A stretch of 64,000 bases of DNA, from assembly GCF_011290505.1 (NCBI RefSeq), contig NZ_JAANPV010000001.1, positions 558,001 through 622,000 of the forward strand, read 5' to 3'. Under the pieces are notes generated by a model. It saw only the letters and a list, made by a program, of their open reading frames with translations. It had not been told where the DNA came from and did not search any database. Source of the stretch: Paenalcaligenes suwonensis. GTDB lineage: Bacteria > Pseudomonadota > Gammaproteobacteria > Burkholderiales > Burkholderiaceae_B. The translations under genes were made by a program, and so were the position numbers. Positions 1 through 8,622 of the stretch are shown in pieces (position 1 is the first letter of the stretch; the number at the start of each line of letters is the position of its first letter).

Positions 1-1
1 C

Positions 2-2695
2 ATGCCGGTGATGGTGTTGGCCATGACCTCACCCATTGCTACACCTGCCGAGCTATATGACTTGGCGACCACCATCGTTGCGCAAAAATTAGCGCAGGTT
101 AAAGGCGTGGGCGAGGTGTCGGTGGGCGGTTCGTCATTGCCGGCTGTGCGCATTAGTTTGAACCCGCGTTTGCTGAGCAGCATGGGCGTGTCGCTGGATG
201 AAGTACGCAGTGCCTTAGCACGGGAAAATGCCATAGGCCCTAACGGCTACTTAGAAAATAGCGATCACCAGTGGTATGTGAACTCGGGGGCGCAGATGAG
301 TCGTGCCCAGCAGTTTAGGCCCTTGATCGTGGCATGGCGAAACGGTAACCCTATACGCTTAAGCGATGTGGCGTTAGTAGAAGACAGCACCGAAACCTTA
401 TATAACGCGGGATTTTCTAACGAAAAACCAGCAGTGCTGTTGATAGTGCGGCGACAAGCCGATGCCAATATTATTGAAACGGTAGACGCGATTCGCGACA
501 AACTGCCGGACTTCGAAGCCATGATGCCGGCGGATGTGCATTTGTCGGTAGCGCAAGATCGTACACCTAGTATTCGGGCCTCATTAGAAGAAGCACGCAA
601 AACACTGATCATTGCCATGGTGCTGGTAGTGCTCGTGGTATTGGCGTTTTTGCGTGATTGGCGGGCAGCGCTGATTCCGGCCATTGCCGTACCGGCATCG
701 TTATTAAGTGCGTTTTCGCTGGTGTATTTTTTTGGCTTTTCCTTAAACACCATTTCGTTGATGGCCTTAATTATTTCCACTGGTTTTGTGGTGGACGATG
801 CCATTGTGGTGTTGGAAAGTGTCATGCGCCATGTAGAGCGTGGGGTCAAACCATTTAGAGCGGCCATACGAGGGGTGCGCGAGGTAGGCTTTACGGTGCT
901 GGCGATGAGTATTTCGCTGGTGGCGGTATTTATCCCCTTGTGGCTAGTGGGGGGCTTAGTGGGGCAGCTCTTTAAAGAGTTTGCCGTGACCTTATCTGTG
1001 GCCATCTTTTTCTCGCTGCTGATTTCGCTCATGCTAACGCCCATGATGGCGGCCAGATTATTGCCTGATACGCCTAAAGCAAAACCTATGTTTCAAGGCG
1101 TGAGCCGCGTCTTAGGCTATGTAGGCCATGTGTTTGCGGTGGCCTATCAACGCAGTTTGTCGTGGGCATTGCGACATAAGCGCTTAACGTTGCTATCGCT
1201 ATTTTTGGCTATTGTGCTGAATGGCTATTTGTTCGCCGTAATCCCTAAGGGCTTATTTCCCCAGCAGGATACGGGGCAGCTAATGGGCTTTTTTAGGGTA
1301 GATAAAGGTACCTCGTTTCAAGGCATGCTGCCTAAGCTGGATAAGTTTAGAACAGTGTTGATGAATGACCCCGCCGTGCAAAGTGTGGCGGTGTTTGCGG
1401 GTGGTCAGGGAGCCAGCACCAGTTCTACGATTCTGATTGAGTTAAAGCCTTTAGACGAACGTGATGCCAACGCCAATACAGTCGTTGCACGGTTGCGAGA
1501 ACAGTTGCAGTCTGAACCGGGAGCACGCATGTTCCTGACCCCACAGCAGGATATTTTTGTGGGCGGAGCAGGGCGTGCAGGGGCGTATCAGTACAGTTTG
1601 TTAGGCAGCGATTTGGTATTGCTTAAAGAGTGGATGCCAAAAGTCAGGCGTGCGATGGCCGCGTTGCCAGAGCTTACCGATGTGGAAGCTGACTCAGAGG
1701 AACCCGGTTGGCGCGTAGAAATGCGTATAGACCGCGAAAAAGCGACCAGCTTAGGGGTAGATATGGCCTTGATTGCCTCTACGCTGAATAACTCGTTTAG
1801 CCAACGACAAGTGTCGGTGGTGTATGGGCGCTTGAATCAGTACAACATTGTGTTGGGGGTAGAAGAACGCTTTGCTCAGGATGTAGAAGCGCTTAAGCAA
1901 GTAGAGGTAATCAGCAAAGATGGAAATCGTATTCCGTTGTCTACCTTTACCGATTTTGTACCGGGTTCTGCACCGTTGAGTGTGAATCACGAAGGGTTAT
2001 TTGTATCCGAGAGCATTTCGTTTGCGTTGGCCGAGGGCGTGTCGCTAGAGCAGGGGGTAAATGCCATCGAACGGTCATTGGCAGAAATCAGCTTACCTAC
2101 CAATCAAATACAAACGGGTTTTGGGGGTACAGCGAAGCTCATGCAAGACTCGCTGGCACAGCAACCGTGGTTAATTCTGGCGGCGCTTGCCACCATGTAC
2201 ATTGTGTTGGGCATGCTGTACGAAAGTTATATACATCCCATCACCATTCTCTCTACGCTGCCGTCAGCCGGTATTGGTGCTTTGTTGGCGTTGATGGTGA
2301 TGAACGAGGACTTCTCGGTGATTGCGCTGATCGGGGTGTTCTTATTGATTGGTATTGTGAAGAAAAACGCCATCATGATGGTGGACTACGCGTTAATCGC
2401 CGAGCGCCGTGATGGTTTGCCCCCAGAAGAGGCCATTTATCAGGCCTGCTTAGTGCGTTTTAGACCCATTATGATGACCACTATTTCCGCTATTCTGGGT
2501 GCCGTGCCGCTGATCGTGGCAACCGGCGCTGGGGTGGAAATGCGCCAGCCTTTAGGGCTAACCATTGTGGGTGGTTTGTTATTAAGCCAAGTTTTGACCC
2601 TTTATACTACGCCGGTGGTGTATTTGTATTTGGACCGTTTCCGTCAACGTTATCTTGCTAAGCGTCGTGCGCGCTTGTCTAACCATGCTGCCTAA
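2..2695 (+). CDS. RND multidrug efflux permease, MdtC/MuxC type (5' end outside window)
   Basis: Inner-membrane drug/proton antiporter subunit of a tripartite RND pump. The reading frame is open from the first codon. It begins inside the first periplasmic porter domain, so roughly 130 N-terminal residues lie upstream and the ATG at base 2 is not the true start. Two membrane blocks are visible (about residues 200-360 and 730-880). The paired aspartates of TM4 sit in GFVVDDAIVVLE near residue 265, and the TM10 lysine in GIVKKNAIMMVDYAL near 786; both belong to the RND proton relay. The sequence most resembles MdtB/MdtC-type pumps, which need a second permease; that gene and the adaptor would lie upstream. 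The next gene, an outer-membrane factor, overlaps its 3' end. Confidence 0.93.
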   Translation: MPVMVLAMTSPIATPAELYDLATTIVAQKLAQVKGVGEVSVGGSSLPAVRISLNPRLLSSMGVSLDEVRSALARENAIGPNGYLENSDHQWYVNSGAQMSRAQQFRPLIVAWRNGNPIRLSDVALVEDSTETLYNAGFSNEKPAVLLIVRRQADANIIETVDAIRDKLPDFEAMMPADVHLSVAQDRTPSIRASLEEARKTLIIAMVLVVLVVLAFLRDWRAALIPAIAVPASLLSAFSLVYFFGFSLNTISLMALIISTGFVVDDAIVVLESVMRHVERGVKPFRAAIRGVREVGFTVLAMSISLVAVFIPLWLVGGLVGQLFKEFAVTLSVAIFFSLLISLMLTPMMAARLLPDTPKAKPMFQGVSRVLGYVGHVFAVAYQRSLSWALRHKRLTLLSLFLAIVLNGYLFAVIPKGLFPQQDTGQLMGFFRVDKGTSFQGMLPKLDKFRTVLMNDPAVQSVAVFAGGQGASTSSTILIELKPLDERDANANTVVARLREQLQSEPGARMFLTPQQDIFVGGAGRAGAYQYSLLGSDLVLLKEWMPKVRRAMAALPELTDVEADSEEPGWRVEMRIDREKATSLGVDMALIASTLNNSFSQRQVSVVYGRLNQYNIVLGVEERFAQDVEALKQVEVISKDGNRIPLSTFTDFVPGSAPLSVNHEGLFVSESISFALAEGVSLEQGVNAIERSLAEISLPTNQIQTGFGGTAKLMQDSLAQQPWLILAALATMYIVLGMLYESYIHPITILSTLPSAGIGALLALMVMNEDFSVIALIGVFLLIGIVKKNAIMMVDYALIAERRDGLPPEEAIYQACLVRFRPIMMTTISAILGAVPLIVATGAGVEMRQPLGLTIVGGLLLSQVLTLYTTPVVYLYLDRFRQRYLAKRRARLSNHAA

Positions 2696-4196
2696 TATTT
2701 CTCGTTTTTTGATGTGTTCCGTAGGCTCCATGCGATGGGGCCAGCGTGCGTTGGGGGTGGCGTGTAGTGCGTTGATTGCAGGGTGCGCCATTGGGCCTGA
2801 TTACCAACGCCCCGAGATTGATGTAGGTACTAGGTTTAAAAACGAAGCGGCGCCTGTTGCCCACGCGAGCGATAATCCGGGTTGGCTGATGGCGCAACCG
2901 GCTGACGCACAGATTGGGGTAGTGAAATGGTGGGTGGCGTTTAACGACCCGGTGCTGTCCGAACTGATGGAAAAAATGTTGGCACATAACGCCAACTTAG
3001 AGCAGTCTGAGGCACGTTATAGGCAAGCACTGGCCGCATTGGGTAGCGCACGCGCTGAGTTTTACCCTACCTTAAACAGTTCGGGTAGTTATACACGCAG
3101 TGGTTCAGGCTCCGCCTCGCCCAGTGCCAGTGATAGCTACTCTATGAGCCTGACGGCAGGTTGGGAGCCTGATGTTTGGGGCAAGGTGCGCCGTTCTAAC
3201 GAAGCGGCTGAAGCTTCGCTGCAAGCCAGTCAGGCCGATATTGCCGCCACCCAATTAAGCTTGGCCTCTACCTTAGCGCAAAGCTATTTTCAGGCTAAAA
3301 ATGTGTGGGTGTCGCAGCAATTGATGGACCAAACTATTACGGCGTACGAGCGTGTTTTACAGATCACACAGAATCGCTATGACGCTGGTATGTCATCGCG
3401 CAGCGATGTGGCATCAGCGCAGGCTCAGTTAGAAAATGCGCGTACACAGCGCTTGGCCTTGAATAGACAGCAAGGGCAACTGCATAACGCCATGGCTGTA
3501 CTGGTAGGCGTCACGCCTGCTGCAATGCAAACGCTGACCTTAGAGGGTTGGCCAGTATTGCCTACGATGCCAGCCGCTGTGCCGGTGCAGTTGTTAGAAC
3601 GTCGACCAGACGTGGCCTCGGCGGAGCGGCAGATGATGGCTGCCAACGCCAAAATTGGGGTGGCACAAGCCGCATGGTTGCCTGATTTAACCTTAAGTGC
3701 ACAAGGTGGTTATAGAGCCAGTGAGTGGTCGGACTGGTTTACAGCACCGGCCAGGTTCTGGAGCTTAGGTCCTGCTTTAGCCTTACAGATATTTGATGGC
3801 GGTGCTCGCTCGGCTCGCGTAGACGATGCACGTGCTGCCTACGATGTACAAGCGGCGGCGTACCGACAAAAACTGTTGGATGCTATCAAGGAAGTAGAAG
3901 ATGCGCTGGTAGAGTGGCAAGGTTTATCGCTAGAGATGCAAACGCAGCAGCGCGCGCTAGAAGCCGCACGTGAATCACTTAGCTTGATGCGTAACCAGTA
4001 TGCCGCAGGCATGGTGGATTTCTTAAGCTTGGCGCAGGTAGAAACCAGCACCTTAGGTACAGAACGCAGCACCATTGCCTTACAAGCCGACCATTACATT
4101 GCTGCGGTACAGTTAATTGCGGCCTTAGGTGGGGGCTGGGAAGCGACCAGCTTGAACCAACCCCCGGTACTGCAGCAATCACCTACGCAGCATTAG
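2685..4196 (+). CDS. Outer-membrane efflux lipoprotein (NodT/OprM family)
   Basis: Outer-membrane channel of the RND pump encoded just upstream. The N terminus has a lipoprotein signal with lipobox LIAGC followed by AIGPDYQRP, the usual start of mature NodT/OprM proteins. Two outer-membrane efflux repeats follow, rich in alpha-helical heptads, with the conserved LLERRPDV segment near residue 300. Length of about 500 residues is normal. I take the ATG at 2685, which overlaps the permease stop by 11 bases. An ATG at 2730 gives a more compact signal peptide (MRWGQRALGVACSALIAGC) and is a good alternative. The upstream TTG at 2655 is unlikely. It converges on the next gene with a 4-base overlap. 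Confidence 0.92.
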   Translation: MLPNISRFLMCSVGSMRWGQRALGVACSALIAGCAIGPDYQRPEIDVGTRFKNEAAPVAHASDNPGWLMAQPADAQIGVVKWWVAFNDPVLSELMEKMLAHNANLEQSEARYRQALAALGSARAEFYPTLNSSGSYTRSGSGSASPSASDSYSMSLTAGWEPDVWGKVRRSNEAAEASLQASQADIAATQLSLASTLAQSYFQAKNVWVSQQLMDQTITAYERVLQITQNRYDAGMSSRSDVASAQAQLENARTQRLALNRQQGQLHNAMAVLVGVTPAAMQTLTLEGWPVLPTMPAAVPVQLLERRPDVASAERQMMAANAKIGVAQAAWLPDLTLSAQGGYRASEWSDWFTAPARFWSLGPALALQIFDGGARSARVDDARAAYDVQAAAYRQKLLDAIKEVEDALVEWQGLSLEMQTQQRALEAARESLSLMRNQYAAGMVDFLSLAQVETSTLGTERSTIALQADHYIAAVQLIAALGGGWEATSLNQPPVLQQSPTQH

Positions 4197-4918
4197 TCTG
4201 CTTGCATCCATTCCAGCAAATCATCCACCCAGTCGCGAGCAGGTAGCCCCAGTTGGGCTTCTAGCACGCTGGCATCTTGATAGAGTTTTTCAAACTCTAT
4301 TTGGGGTGGATTCTTGAAAGCAATGGCAATGAGGTTGCCGTCGTGTGATTCAGGTAGCCATGCAACGGCTGCAAAGGTATTTTGCAGTTGTTGTATATGG
4401 CGGGCATGTACCGATGAGTTTCCCAGAATATTCACAGTGACAATACCGTCATTCGTGAGGCTGCGGGCGCAGTTCGCATAGAACTCCTCGCCTTCGCAGG
4501 CAGGCTCTTGTGCGTCAGCGCTGTATAAGTCTATTTGCAGCACGTCAATGCTGTGATCTGCAGCCTGTTGTACGTACTGTGCAGCATCCGCTTCTATCAC
4601 GTTTAACGCAGCGCTGTTCTCGGGTAAGTCGAACAGCAATCGGCAGGTAGCGATAACGTGCGGGTTTAATTCCACCGCACTGACGGTGGCCTCAGGGTAA
4701 TGTTGGTGGCAAAAGCGGGTAAGGCTGGCGGCCCCTAAGCCCAGTTGCACAATGTGCTTGGGCGTAGGCAAAAACAGCGACCAGATCATCATTTGCTGAA
4801 TGTAAGTCAGCTCTAGCTGATCGGGTTTTTCTAAGCGCATAGCACCCTGCACCCAGGGGCTGCCTAGGTGCAGGTAACGAATACCATCGCGTTCAGAAAT
4901 ACTGACTTGATCCGTCAT
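4193..4918 (-). CDS. Spermidine-synthase-like methyltransferase-fold protein
   Basis: A 241-residue Rossmann-fold protein of the spermine/spermidine synthase family. The nucleotide-binding glycine motif is LGLGAASL, followed by AVELNPHVI (acidic ligand for the ribose) and DLYSADAQEP in the region that holds the catalytic aspartate in true spermidine synthases. The N-terminal beta-strand domain of SpeE is short or missing, and no speD lies nearby, so polyamine synthesis is not assured. Many such stand-alone proteins are annotated only as fused MFS/spermidine synthase-like. Its ATG overlaps the stop of the Nudix gene by 4 bases, which suggests translational coupling in a three-gene operon. Confidence 0.8.
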   Translation of the reverse strand: MTDQVSISERDGIRYLHLGSPWVQGAMRLEKPDQLELTYIQQMMIWSLFLPTPKHIVQLGLGAASLTRFCHQHYPEATVSAVELNPHVIATCRLLFDLPENSAALNVIEADAAQYVQQAADHSIDVLQIDLYSADAQEPACEGEEFYANCARSLTNDGIVTVNILGNSSVHARHIQQLQNTFAAVAWLPESHDGNLIAIAFKNPPQIEFEKLYQDASVLEAQLGLPARDWVDDLLEWMQAD

Positions 4919-5946
4919 GCCTGTTGCCCAATCTGGCGAATACCAGCAATACCGTGAGCGCCATGTTCAGACGCTTCAGCCAAGTTTTTTTCTGACTGGC
5001 CGCCAATAGCGTATACCGGGCGTCCTGCTTGCCACGCTAATTCTTGGAACGCCGCCCAACCTAGGCCTTCTTCGCCTGGGTGAGACGGCGTAGGCAGCAC
5101 ATGGCCCACAACGACGAAGCTGGCGTTGAGTTTGATCGCCGCAGCTAGGTCGTCTTGGTTATGCACAGATACACCCACTAACGCTTTTTCGGGCAGACCT
5201 AAAACAGGGTCAGCATGGGCGGTATCGGCTTTTAAACCGGCGTTGGCATCCGTAGCCCAGTGGTGCGCATCCTTGGCTCGTAACTGTATGCCGTCGCCTT
5301 CTGACCACCACGCTTTTGGGTGCACGCTATTGATCAGGCAGCGTGCGCCATATTTCCAGCACAGTTCGCGGGTAGCAAGCCATGCTTGGTGTAGGGAGGT
5401 ACGTTGTTCTGTGTCGTTTTCTGCTTGTTGTTCCCATTCCGGTTCACGGAATTGCACCAATTGCACACCATTTTCTAGCGCACGCTCTAGTTGTTCCAAC
5501 CAGTTGTCAGTGTTGGACTCAGCACCTATGTGGCTAAGCAGGTAACGATTAGGCAGACTTAGCCAACGCATAGGTGGTTCGGCTGCGGGTAATACTGGCT
5601 CAACGGATAGTGGCCAGGCAGGTGTTAACCAGGTTAGCTCTTGGCCTTCCACACCAGTTTCCACGCCATTCCATGCATCTACTTTATAAAAAGAAAGACG
5701 CACGATGTTTTTTGGGTATTCGTGTACGTACTCAATCCACGGTGTGGAGTGCGTGACATCAATATCCAGCTCTTCTTTTAGCTCACGACTCAGTGCTTGT
5801 TGCACGGTCTCGCCTGCTTCGACTTTGCCACCGGGCAGTTCCCAGTAACCAGGCCAGGGTTTATCGGCGGGACGTTGACCAAACAGTACTTTACCGTCCT
5901 CACGCAGGATGATGCCTACTGCTGCGTGAATACGAGGCTTAGACAT
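4915..5946 (-). CDS. Nudix (MutT-type) hydrolase fused to a ThiE/TenI-like domain
   Basis: Residues 1-130 are a MutT-type Nudix hydrolase, expected to clear oxidised nucleotides such as 8-oxo-dGTP. The Nudix box is intact (GGKVEAGE, then RELKEELDI). Residues about 150-343 resemble the thiamine-phosphate synthase/TenI barrel (LVQFREPE, GIQLRAKD, VGVSVHN, VVVGHVLPTPSHPGEEGLG, YAIGG). The ThiE signature QLREK reads QFREP here and other phosphate or Mg ligands differ, so catalysis of TMP synthesis is doubtful. This MutT-TenI fusion occurs in many beta- and gammaproteobacteria. The start at 5946 (MSKPRIHAAVGII) overlaps the stop of the DUF815 gene by 8 bases; upstream in-frame codons lie inside that gene. 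Confidence 0.9.
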   Translation of the reverse strand: MSKPRIHAAVGIILREDGKVLFGQRPADKPWPGYWELPGGKVEAGETVQQALSRELKEELDIDVTHSTPWIEYVHEYPKNIVRLSFYKVDAWNGVETGVEGQELTWLTPAWPLSVEPVLPAAEPPMRWLSLPNRYLLSHIGAESNTDNWLEQLERALENGVQLVQFREPEWEQQAENDTEQRTSLHQAWLATRELCWKYGARCLINSVHPKAWWSEGDGIQLRAKDAHHWATDANAGLKADTAHADPVLGLPEKALVGVSVHNQDDLAAAIKLNASFVVVGHVLPTPSHPGEEGLGWAAFQELAWQAGRPVYAIGGQSEKNLAEASEHGAHGIAGIRQIGQQA

Positions 5947-6805
5947 AACGCGCTGCCCAATCACGTGCAAATTGACGTGCAACACGGCCAGAACGAGAAC
6001 CACGGTGTAAGGCCCATTGCAAGGCTTCGGTACGTGCCTCAGCGATTTGCTCAGGTGTGCAGCCAGCTTGTTGCAACCAGTGGTTTACTATGTCTAGGTA
6101 TTTATCTTGGCTAAATGGGTAGAACGATAACCACAGGCCAAACCGCTCGGATAGCGAGATTTTTTCTTCTACGGCTTCGCCGGGGTGAATCTCACCGTCA
6201 GAGTGCGGTTTGGCTTGTAAGTTTTCGCTGTGGTATTCAGGAATGAGGTGGCGACGGTTTGAGGTGGCGTAAATCAATACGTTGTCACCAGGCGAAGCCA
6301 CTGAACCATCCAGCACAGACTTCAGTACTTTGTAGCCAGGTTCGCCATCTTCAAACGATAGGTCATCGCAGAAAATAATAAAGCGTTCAGGACGGTTGCT
6401 GATCAGGTCGATGATATCGCCTAAATCTGCCATGTCGTCGCGGTCTACTTCGATCAGGCGCAGACCTTGATCGGCCAAGCTGCAGAGCATGGCTTTCACT
6501 AGCGAGCTTTTACCAGTGCCACGCGCACCAGTCATCAGCACGTTGTTGGCAGGTTTTCCAGCCAGAAAGTGCAGGGTGTTGCGCTCAAGCGCTTCTTTTT
6601 GACGTTCGATGTGGTGCAGGTTATCGGGTTGGATTGCCGCAATATTATGTACAGAATCTAACCACCCTCTAGAGCCTTGTTTGCGCCAGCGAAATGCATA
6701 GGCATTCCAGTCTGTTTCAGGGGGAGCCGGAGGTAGCCAGGCTTCAAGTTGGGCCAGGACACGTTCGGCACGTTGGATCAGGTTGCTCAAGTCGGGCGTA
6801 CTCAA
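5939..6805 (-). CDS. DUF815-family AAA+ ATPase
   Basis: A 288-residue P-loop ATPase of the DUF815 family. Walker A is GARGTGKSSLVKA near residue 95. Walker B-like residues appear in FIIFCDDLSFE, and YATSNRRHL matches the sensor-1 region. The family is widespread in proteobacteria and its cellular role is not settled. I chose a TTG start at 6805 (protein begins STPDLSNLIQ) because GGAG lies 7 bases upstream and the family starts there. The longer reading to 6931 adds 42 residues with no family character. It is the first gene of a compact minus-strand trio. Confidence 0.88.
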   Translation of the reverse strand: MSTPDLSNLIQRAERVLAQLEAWLPPAPPETDWNAYAFRWRKQGSRGWLDSVHNIAAIQPDNLHHIERQKEALERNTLHFLAGKPANNVLMTGARGTGKSSLVKAMLCSLADQGLRLIEVDRDDMADLGDIIDLISNRPERFIIFCDDLSFEDGEPGYKVLKSVLDGSVASPGDNVLIYATSNRRHLIPEYHSENLQAKPHSDGEIHPGEAVEEKISLSERFGLWLSFYPFSQDKYLDIVNHWLQQAGCTPEQIAEARTEALQWALHRGSRSGRVARQFARDWAARYV

Positions 6806-7001
6806 CAGAGATCTCCAAAAGTGCGTAGTAAAAGATCTATTATCGCTAAAAAAATGACAATGACTAAAAGGTGCTGTTCTTTCCCTACACACCCTGTGCA
6901 GAGGTAGTGATAGCGTGCGGTAACGAGACATCTGCCTTGGGGAAAAACAGTGATAAGTCAGAAAGATAGCAACTAGACGCTGCGAAATATGGACAAACCC
7001 G

Positions 7002-7007
7002 TATAAT
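7002..7007 (+). promoter_or_regulatory. Candidate -10 box upstream of ispB
   Basis: A perfect TATAAT lies 63 bases before the chosen ispB start, in the divergent gap between the DUF815 gene and ispB. I see no convincing -35 hexamer at 16-18 bases, so this is only a candidate. The rest of the gap (6806-7069) shows no other clear structure. Confidence 0.35.
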
Positions 7008-7069
7008 TAGGTGTTTTGCGCAAGCTGTTGCGCGATGTGTATCAACTTTTTACCATTCGGAAATTTGTC

Positions 7070-8035
7070 TTGAGTCTCCCAGATCTGATGAGCCCTATAG
7101 CCGATGATATGCGCGAACTGGACGCAGTCATTCGCGGGCGTCTTAATTCGGAAGTTGTCCTTATTCGTACTATAGGGGAATACATCGTCAGTGCTGGTGG
7201 CAAGCGTATGCGCCCGGCAATGGTTTTGCTGGTGGCTAAGGCGCTGGGCTATGAAGGCAAGTTTCACCACTTGTTGGCAGCAGTGGTCGAGTTTATTCAC
7301 ACGGCAACGTTGCTGCACGATGACGTAGTCGATGAATCCGATATGCGTCGCGGTCGTAGTACTGCGAATGCCGTATTCGGTAATGCGGCAAGTGTGCTGG
7401 TAGGCGACTACTTGTACTCACGTTCGTTTGAAATGATGGTGGAATGCGGTTCTATGCGCGCCATGTCAGTGCTGTCTGGTGCCACAACCATCATTGCTGA
7501 AGGCGAAGTGCTGCAATTGCTAAACGTGCATGATCCCGATGTATCGCGCGAGCGTTACCTGCAAGTGGTGCGCTATAAAACAGCCAAGCTGTTTGAGGCG
7601 GCGGCACAAGTAGGTGCGATTTTGGCGGGTGCTAGCGACGAACTAGAGCAAGCGGCAGCGGCTTACGGTCGTCATATTGGTACAGCCTTCCAGTTAATTG
7701 ATGATGTGCTGGATTACAGTGGCGATGTAGAAGCCCTAGGCAAAAACGTGGGCGACGATTTGCGCGAAGGTAAACCTACATTACCGTTGATCCGTGTCAT
7801 GGAAGTCGGCACGCCAGACGAGCAGCAACTGATTAAACAAGCGATTGAAAAAGGCGATGGCGACTTTGAAGCCGTGGCACGTGCTATCCATAATACGGAT
7901 GCGTTGGCATACACGCGTGGTGCCGCCGATGCTGAAGTTCAATTGGCTTTGGATGCTATTGCGGCCTTCCCAGAGTCAGACTTCAAGCAAACCTTAATCA
8001 CTTTTTGTGCGTTTGCAGTTAAGCGCGATCGCTAA
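7070..8035 (+). CDS. ispB: Octaprenyl diphosphate synthase
   Basis: Trans-prenyl transferase that extends farnesyl diphosphate with isopentenyl diphosphate to make the ubiquinone side chain. Both aspartate-rich motifs are present: DDVVD at about residue 84 and DDVLD at about 211. GGKRMRPAMV and the KTAKLFEAA segment are typical of the family. The start is uncertain. TTG at 7070 gives SLPDLMSPIADDM, which aligns with family N termini and has a weak CGGAAA upstream. ATG at 7088 is the alternative. The 321-residue length matches E. coli IspB (323). Quinone genes ubiJ and ubiB also occur in this window but are far away. Confidence 0.93.
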   Translation: MSLPDLMSPIADDMRELDAVIRGRLNSEVVLIRTIGEYIVSAGGKRMRPAMVLLVAKALGYEGKFHHLLAAVVEFIHTATLLHDDVVDESDMRRGRSTANAVFGNAASVLVGDYLYSRSFEMMVECGSMRAMSVLSGATTIIAEGEVLQLLNVHDPDVSRERYLQVVRYKTAKLFEAAAQVGAILAGASDELEQAAAAYGRHIGTAFQLIDDVLDYSGDVEALGKNVGDDLREGKPTLPLIRVMEVGTPDEQQLIKQAIEKGDGDFEAVARAIHNTDALAYTRGAADAEVQLALDAIAAFPESDFKQTLITFCAFAVKRDR

Positions 8036-8038
8036 ACT

Positions 8039-8551
8039 ATGACAGACTTGAACCGGGTCTTTGGCATTATCGGTAGGTCAGGTAGCGGTAAAACTACCTT
8101 GGTCGAAGCCATGCTACCTTGGTTCGTGGAACGAAACATTGAGGTGGCTGTGATCAAACACAGTCATCATCAATTAAGTTTTGAACCCCCTCATAAAGAT
8201 AGCGCCAGATTTCGTACGGCTGGCGCTCGCGAGGTGATCGTAGCATCACCGTATCAGTACGCGCTGTTTCACTCGTTACATGGGCAAGACGAGCCATCGT
8301 TACAGCAGTTGGTAGACCGTTTGGGACCAGTAAATCTGGTGTTGGTAGAGGGCTACAGGCAAGCCGATATCCCCCGTTTAGAAGTGCATCGTCCGTCTAG
8401 GGGAATTGCCCCTGTCTATGCAGAAAACCAAGGCGTGGTTGCTGTGGCAACCGATGTAACAGAGTTGACGTCGTGTCCGCTACCCTTGTTAGACTTAAAT
8501 CAGCCCGAACATATTGCTGCCTTTATTGCCCGTTCAGTAGGCTTGCTGTAA
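8039..8551 (+). CDS. mobB: Molybdopterin-guanine dinucleotide biosynthesis protein B
   Basis: GTP-binding accessory protein for making the bis-MGD form of the molybdenum cofactor; it assists MobA. Walker A is [15 protein letters not shown] at residues 12-26. The family motif IKHSHH follows, then [10 protein letters not shown] and [19 protein letters not shown]. Length 170 is normal. It starts 3 bases after ispB stops and probably shares its transcript. No other moco gene is adjacent. Confidence 0.93.
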   Translation: MTDLNRVFGIIGRSGSGKTTLVEAMLPWFVERNIEVAVIKHSHHQLSFEPPHKDSARFRTAGAREVIVASPYQYALFHSLHGQDEPSLQQLVDRLGPVNLVLVEGYRQADIPRLEVHRPSRGIAPVYAENQGVVAVATDVTELTSCPLPLLDLNQPEHIAAFIARSVGLL

Positions 8552-8622
8552 CGCCAATTGTGTAGCGCTACAGCCTATCTATACATACAAAACAAGCACG
8601 ATTTTACGAGTAGGGAATACCT

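Noticed and set aside
2-100. ATG at base 2 as the start of the RND permease
   Set aside because: The translated sequence begins in the middle of the first porter domain; the real start must be upstream of the window.
6833-6870. Minus-strand promoter for the DUF815 gene (GATAAT with upstream TTGTCA)
   Set aside because: The two boxes are only 10 bases apart, too close for a sigma-70 promoter.
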